Source: Amblyornis subalaris (lineage: Eukaryota; Chordata; Aves; Passeriformes; Ptilonorhynchidae). From it: DNA of 64,000 nucleotides. Positions within the stretch are counted from its first letter, which is position 1; each line of letters begins with the position of its first letter. The stretch spans positions 2,045,858 to 2,109,857 of the forward strand of contig JACAXG010000121.1 in assembly GCA_018881555.1 (NCBI GenBank), in the 5' to 3' direction. A program made the position numbers and the translations under genes. This document shows, in pieces, positions 58,278 through 64,000 of the stretch. The notes beneath the pieces are model-generated. The model made no database searches, had not been told where the DNA came from, and saw nothing but the letters and a program-made list of their open reading frames with translations.

Positions 58278-61200
58278 TAAACTTCCATATTTCAAATGTT
58301 AAAATACCCTCATTTTAAAAAATACACTTTTTTATGCTTCTCATGAGAAGCAGACCTTGAAAAAACAGAAGCATGTTAATTACTCAGTATGATGCTCCAC
58401 AATCCGCCCTAGAGGCAGTGGGAACATGAAAAGGAGGATGATAAATGTGATTTCAGTGGTTTGCTGGGTGAATGTGTATGTTAGATTCACAGAACCAAGA
58501 ANCATTTTTCCTTGCGACTGGAAATAAGAAACACGAACATAAATAACATGATAAATGGCACCTTGACTGGAAACCTCATTGCTTGGGAAGCCTGTTACTG
58601 CAGCAATAAGCCCACAAAAGCTGCGACTGTAAATGGCATAAAATAAATTTGTGTGTGTGTTTAACAATATTAAAGTAAACCTAGACAGAGCTAATACATG
58701 TGTTTAACACTGAAAAGAGAATTAATAACTGAGTCTCACGGCATGTTGCACGTGGACTGCAACGTCGCATGTTAACAGACCAAATATCATCTCTCCTCCT
58801 TTATTTGGACCTGCATAAAGCAAATATTGCTTTTAAAACCTCTGCAATGGTCAGCCTGATGCTGTGCCCGTGTGTATTTCTGCACGAATTGGTGAGTGTT
58901 AAAATGGGCTGGTTTTATTCATGTGCCACCGATGCATTTGGGTATTTGGTTTTCTGAGGTTTAGTTCTGTTCACAGTGCTTGGAAAGGGAATAGCACAGA
59001 ATGGCGAGATGCAGCGTTCTTGCCATGCTCTGTTTTTCCCTGGAGAAGCAAGATTTGCCCCATCAAGCAGGATTACAGCACCAGAGGCGCTTAGAAGGGA
59101 CTCCAGGAAGGGTGTGGACAGGTATGCTTTTATGACTCTGCTTTCAATGGGACAAGTTCGTGTGCAGGATTAGATTGGATTCAAAGCAGGACTTGAATAT
59201 CCTCATATTTCAGTCTTTCAAAACTCCCCCAGATAATTTCCTACCACACAGCTCTGATAAAACAGCTAAATATGGCTGGAATGTAACAGATGAGGAGACT
59301 TGTTTTTAAAGGCTGCTTGCTATAGGTTAAGTGGGTGAACAGCAGTTTTTCATTTACTCCTTTGTAGATCTGCAGCGAAGAATTCCGGAGTAGGATATAG
59401 ATGTAGCAACAAACAGATGAAGTGGTTGGGATTTCTCGGTCTAATGATATTTTGCAAGAATTTTTTAAGAAATGGAGGCGTTTGTTCCAGATCCTTATCC
59501 AAACAGCTATTTGTTTCGGCAGTTNCCACAGTAATTGGCCGTTGCAAACACCCAGAGTCTTTCAGGACTGGCATGATGGGCCTGCTCTTAATTTGTAGCA
59601 ATAAATCACAACTTAGACGTCAGTTTGCAGCTCCATGTAGCAAAGTGATGGCCAGCTGGAGAATGGGGACGCTGTGGTGCTTTCCTTTCCTTTGTTTNTC
59701 TTTTTTTTTCCAAACAGTGGCAATGGAATCTCTTTTCAAAGTTGACCAAAGCCCCAAGACAACGTGACAACATCAAGCCTGGCCATGACAAGCCCATGCT
59801 TTGTTTCCAGTGTGGAAAATGGCTTTTGGGGGGCTGTACATCACAGAACTCTTCGAATTACATCCACACATGCACGGATGCCATAGAGATGAGTATCTTT
59901 CCAATGTGAAGCTCTTCCCTGCTGTTGATGTCCTGAAGCTGTATGAGCATCTTCCCCAAAACCAGTAACAGGCACCAGCCAGAGCTGACTGCAAGAAAAG
60001 AATTTCCATTTTTATTAACATCTTAGGGGCTTCAGCANTTGTTTTGTCCTGTTGGTTTTGAAAAAAACAACAAACAGCAAACTGGAATAAAACTTGCACT
60101 GGAACTAAATCTCTCTCCTTTAGGAGAAAAGAGAAACCCCAGGCCTGACACTGTGATACAGATTGAGAGACAGGCAGCTCAGCTGTGACATTCAAAGACA
60201 CCAAGGCACTGTCCCCTNCTCTGTCTCCCTTGGCCACCTGGGCACACTGACCTGATGCAGGTACAGATTTTATAGCTCGTTCCAATCTTGTCACCCACAT
60301 ACTCCCCCAAAACATTTAACTTCTCTGTCCCATCTCAATTCAAATGGAATAATTAAGGACCTTTTAAAACCTATATTTAGCTTTACATTTTGTGCTTTGA
60401 TGGACCCAATTTCATGAAAGTTTTTTCCACAGCTTCTTTCCCTTTTCCAGACTAAGGTGGTGTCACATTTCCCTATTGCACTTGGTTCTGTTTCTCCTCA
60501 GAGTTTTGCTTATGACATTCCTCCTGTTAAGTTGTATTCTTCAAGTTTCATTGCAGTTTCTGATTGCTACCAAGGAAGGTGAAAGGTAGTTTTTGAAGCA
60601 GATCATGCTGTATCATCCTCCTGAAAGGGTCTTGCAAAGCTTTTCCCTCTCTGTTTGTTGTTGCTGCCACATTTAAGGCACCAGAAAACGCCATAGAACT
60701 CTTGTGTGCTCAAAGAAGTAAAATTACCCCAAAAATCTGGCTAAATCCATCTGCCATTGTGCTGGTGCTCCAAAGATGCTGTTCCCAGCTCTCCCCTCCT
60801 CTCCCTGTGTGTGGCATCCAGTCAGCAGCCAATTGGGACACTTAGAGAGACAAAAGGACACCTGCAACGCAGACCGGGAATAGCNGGTCAGTGGATTCCG
60901 GAGAGGTGAATGAGCAGGGATGCACCAGGGAGGACTGGCGTCANGCAAATGCAAATCATCAGTTTTGTCTGGTTTGACCTACAATTCAGAAGCAGGGGGA
61001 AACCGGTTGAATTAAAAGTCAGTAAATTTAAAACTGACGAAAGGGAAGGGATGTTTCAGCCAAAGTCCAATTAGCTACCTTTTATCTGTATCTAGTATGC
61101 ACAGGGGAAAAAAAAAAAAAAAGGGAAAAAAAGAAAAAAAACAGTAAGAGAACACTGCATGATTTTCACATTAGAAAATATAACCAAATACACCCCGGAA

Positions 61201-63976
61201 GTATCTATCATGAATAAAAATATGTCAGACTTCTAAATCTACTTTAANGCTTACTAAGGCAGGTATTAATGGAATCATTCAATTTTTAACATAATAATGA
61301 ATAAGTGTTTAAGAATATATATTACACAGTTTATAGTTACTGTGAAGGGAAAACCCTAAATCTAATATAGTCTTTAAAGTCATTTGTTTCNGAACATAAA
61401 ATTCTCAGAATAATGNACAGTCAGGGTAATAGTCAGTGAAGATGAGGAATGCACTGATGTGCAGGTGGGTGGGAAAGCTGCGTGTGAGGAACAGAGGATT
61501 GGGCCCCATTCACTTAAAAAAAATTTAAAATATTACCAATTATGATTTTAAACAATGGTAAAAAAATCTACTGTCTCTTTAAAGTAACTGAGACAAAAAG
61601 TAGGCTGCCATCGACCTTAAGAAGGCACCCAGTCCGTTCCCCCACCCCAGGCAGGGTTACGCACAAGCAAACCTCAGTGTTACACCTCACCTGGCCAATG
61701 TTTGTGTAAAAGGCTCTTTAAACCCCCCTGAAAGGCTCCACAGACTCCCGGAGCGAGCTAATCCAGCCCTTCACTCTGCCGCCACTCGAAGCTGCCTGTT
61801 TTCCCGTTCCCACCCTCTTTGTGCCGAGGCGGCGCAAACATGCCGTGCCGTGTCCCGTCCCCGGTGGCTGCTGTCCTGCCTCTGCACATTCTCCCTTCCC
61901 CAGACTAAACAAACCCCCGAGCCCTTGTCTGAGCAGCCCTGCCTTCTGCAGCCCTCAGAACTCCTGCTGCTCATCCCTGGATCCTTGCCTCCTGGCGGAG
62001 GCGCTGCTCCAGCTGGTACCTGCGCTTGGCTGGACATAGTGTCCCGGACGGGGCTTTACCCACACGGGAAAGGGCTGTTACTTCCCAGCCCTCATCCATA
62101 CAGCCTGGATGAGGATTCCTTTTCCACCAGGGTGACTCTGCTGACTCACATTCCCATTCCCTTCTGTAGATCTGCTGCCTGCTCAGTTGTTCCACACCTT
62201 GTGTTTGTCCCCTTGACTGTTCCTGTCAGGGTACAGCCCTTGGGTTTCCTCTTTTCCTTTTTTTCCTCATTAGGGCACTTCCCCAATCTCTCAAAAAAAT
62301 TTCTAACTGCAAAATATGAGATGCTCCAATCCAAAAGAGGAATTGTACATATCTTTAAAATGATGGAAATACAGGGAAAGAATTCTTTCCATATAAAACT
62401 AGATTTGTTTTCACCACTCCACATTTATCATTGGCAGTCTCCAATCTCTTGTTATAAATGATGGCAATAAAGTGATCTCTGGTACAAATTACTTCATTCT
62501 GGCAACAATCGTATTTGGATGCAATAAAAGGAATCGATGACTTCCTATTAATCATTCATAAATAAAAAGAAAATAGTACAGGATTAAGCAAATGAATGAA
62601 TGGAAAGGCTTCAGAAAAAAAAAAAAGTCAATGGATGTGTGGGATTTCCGGTGTTGTCTAGAAAATTCAGGAAAAAATCTGCATTTTCTTCACATTCTTT
62701 TAAGTTTTCAGAGTAAAGTTTTTCATTCTCCTCAAACAAGAAACTGAGAAAAAGTGTGTATCTGCAAAGAAATACCTCATTCACAAGCCTTCATTTTTCC
62801 TAGGAACGGGAATCGTTCCATGTCAGCACAACACGCGGACCCTGACACCCTGATGCTCCAGGATGAGTGGTTGAGCTCTCCTCTGAATACCAAATCCTGG
62901 CCAGGACTTGCTTCATGACCAGAGCACTGACATTGCCTTGCTGCTCTGGTTTCTGATAATATAATGGAGTTTCTGCTCCAACTTTCCTCTCAGTAAAGGC
63001 TACTTTGGATCTNCTTCCGTCCCAGCCACCAATTCATTGAAATTTGCAGTTTAGTGCCTCTGGAAACTGAATTTATCTGTTAGATCTAGCTGAAATTGGA
63101 AAAAGGCTTTGAGACTGTGAATAGAAAGGACAATAGCAGACACCAAGCAGCTTGTTAAAATCAATCTTATTCCTATAGAAAATCAAGCCAGAAAGCCTCT
63201 GCTCTCTGTGCACTGTCACATATTTCCCTACAGAACACAAACTGCTTTGTTCAGGCTCTCTGGAAATAAATGGGAACAAAAAGAAGGTCTTGCTAGAAAA
63301 GAAACTCTTCGAGGGCCTGGGTGTGAGGTGAGACCAAGGAAGAGTTTTCCATTGGCCAGGGAGAGTTTGGGTGAAACTTGTACGAACACTGAGAAAAGGA
63401 GTAAAATGAAAACCAGAATTTCATGCTCAGTGGCAGCTGCCATCGGTGAAATCCCCTCCTAATTCACTCTGCAGAAGCAGCAAAGACATTACAGTGACAC
63501 TGCCATCTAAATATCAGTGGAAACACTGCTGAGGAACAGACACGTTGGAATTTGGGCTGGACAAAGGTTTTGGGTTTTGACTCTAAATAATTTGCACATT
63601 TATGTCATTTTCCCCTCTTCATACCGAGCTAGTGGGAAATCTCAGGTGTCAAAAGCAAACTGTGGAAAACACTGTGAAAATTTATGGGGCCTCAGCCTGG
63701 ATGTTTTCTGTGTTCATGTGTCTGAAAAGTTTGGCAGCTTTCAGTTCCATTGGTTTTTATTTTTCAAAATAAACAAAATCCAGTCCTCGTCCCCTTCCTT
63801 CCAAACCAAAGAACTGACAGAGTCATAATTACATTATTTCCACTTAAACATTTATTTCTGGGGGAAAGGATTCTTAAAAAGAGAGAGAGAAGAAATAAAT
63901 TAGCAGAAGTATCTCTGATCTGTTTTGAACTTGATCATTAAATTGATAATTTTTTCCTACCTTCTTGCTTTTCCAG
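58278..63976. other. Unique stretch, no gene recognised
   Basis: No clear repeat family apart from an A-rich run at 61,108-61,141. AT-rich at 61,140-61,420. A 203-codon plus frame at 61,850-62,461 starts at GTG rather than ATG and looks random. A donor-like gtgtgag|gtgaga at 63,329 has only a weak matching acceptor. Confidence 0.4.
61108..61141 (+). repeat. A-rich low-complexity run
   Basis: About 34 bases of A broken only by GGG and a G. Confidence 0.88.
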
Positions 63977-64000
63977 GGTCCCCTCTGTCTTTCCTTCAGA
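63977..64000 (+). other. Candidate exon start cut by the window end
   Basis: A strong acceptor (tttttcctaccttcttgcttttccag) ends at 63,976 and only 24 bases follow. All three frames are open over so short a stretch, so nothing can be said about coding. Confidence 0.15.

Noticed and set aside
61606..61660. Possible CR1 fragment (gaccttaagaaggcacccag, then ccaccccaggcagggtta)
   Set aside because: Too short and diverged to separate from chance by eye; RepeatMasker would decide.
61850..62461. 203-codon plus-strand frame with a hydrophobic start
   Set aside because: It begins at GTG; the nearest ATG (61,840) is in another frame and stops after 22 codons. Composition changes abruptly with local base content.
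1..64000. tRNA, rRNA, CRISPR arrays, bacterial operons, phage or integron features
   Set aside because: I looked for the tRNA GGTTCGAATCC-type arm, rRNA-like blocks and spaced direct repeats and found none. The content is vertebrate non-coding DNA.

Overview
The window looks like a piece of a bird nuclear genome, probably from a short-read draft assembly. The main evidence is at least twelve fragments of CR1 LINE retrotransposons, all 5'-truncated, in both orientations and of two visibly different ages. CR1 is the dominant interspersed repeat of bird genomes, and I see no mammalian-type SINEs or L1. Isolated N bases every few hundred positions look like ambiguous or heterozygous calls. There are no bacterial operons, Shine-Dalgarno-led genes or dense coding. 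Most open reading frames here are chance frames or readings through repeats.

I could not identify any protein-coding gene by family. The window reads as intergenic and/or long-intron DNA. Layout: 1-12 kb is unique sequence with three CR1 copies; two of these (1.1 kb and 11.6 kb) are nearly identical and start at the same 5' point. A CpG-rich island of about 650 bp (12.14-12.79 kb), carrying GC boxes and an ETS-type site, directly abuts the 3' end of the second copy and is the only promoter-like region. From 12.8 to 34 kb the sequence is mostly unique, with one CR1 and several places where a good splice site and an open frame coincide. The best is a minus-strand terminal exon candidate at 16,801-16,951. 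From 34 to 40 kb there are CR1 fragments and a striking 1-kb pyrimidine-rich minisatellite full of GAATTC sites (36.77-37.82 kb) that grows directly out of a CR1 tail. From 46.7 to 49 kb there is a CR1 cluster beside a motif-rich, possibly conserved block (47.63-47.96 kb). A strong acceptor, short open frame and AATAAA at 57,987-58,277 could be the 3' terminal exon of a plus-strand gene. The window ends in another good acceptor.

Exon and enhancer calls are hypotheses from splice-site shape, open frames and motifs. They need alignment to other bird genomes or RNA-seq. The CR1, simple-repeat and minisatellite calls are firm.
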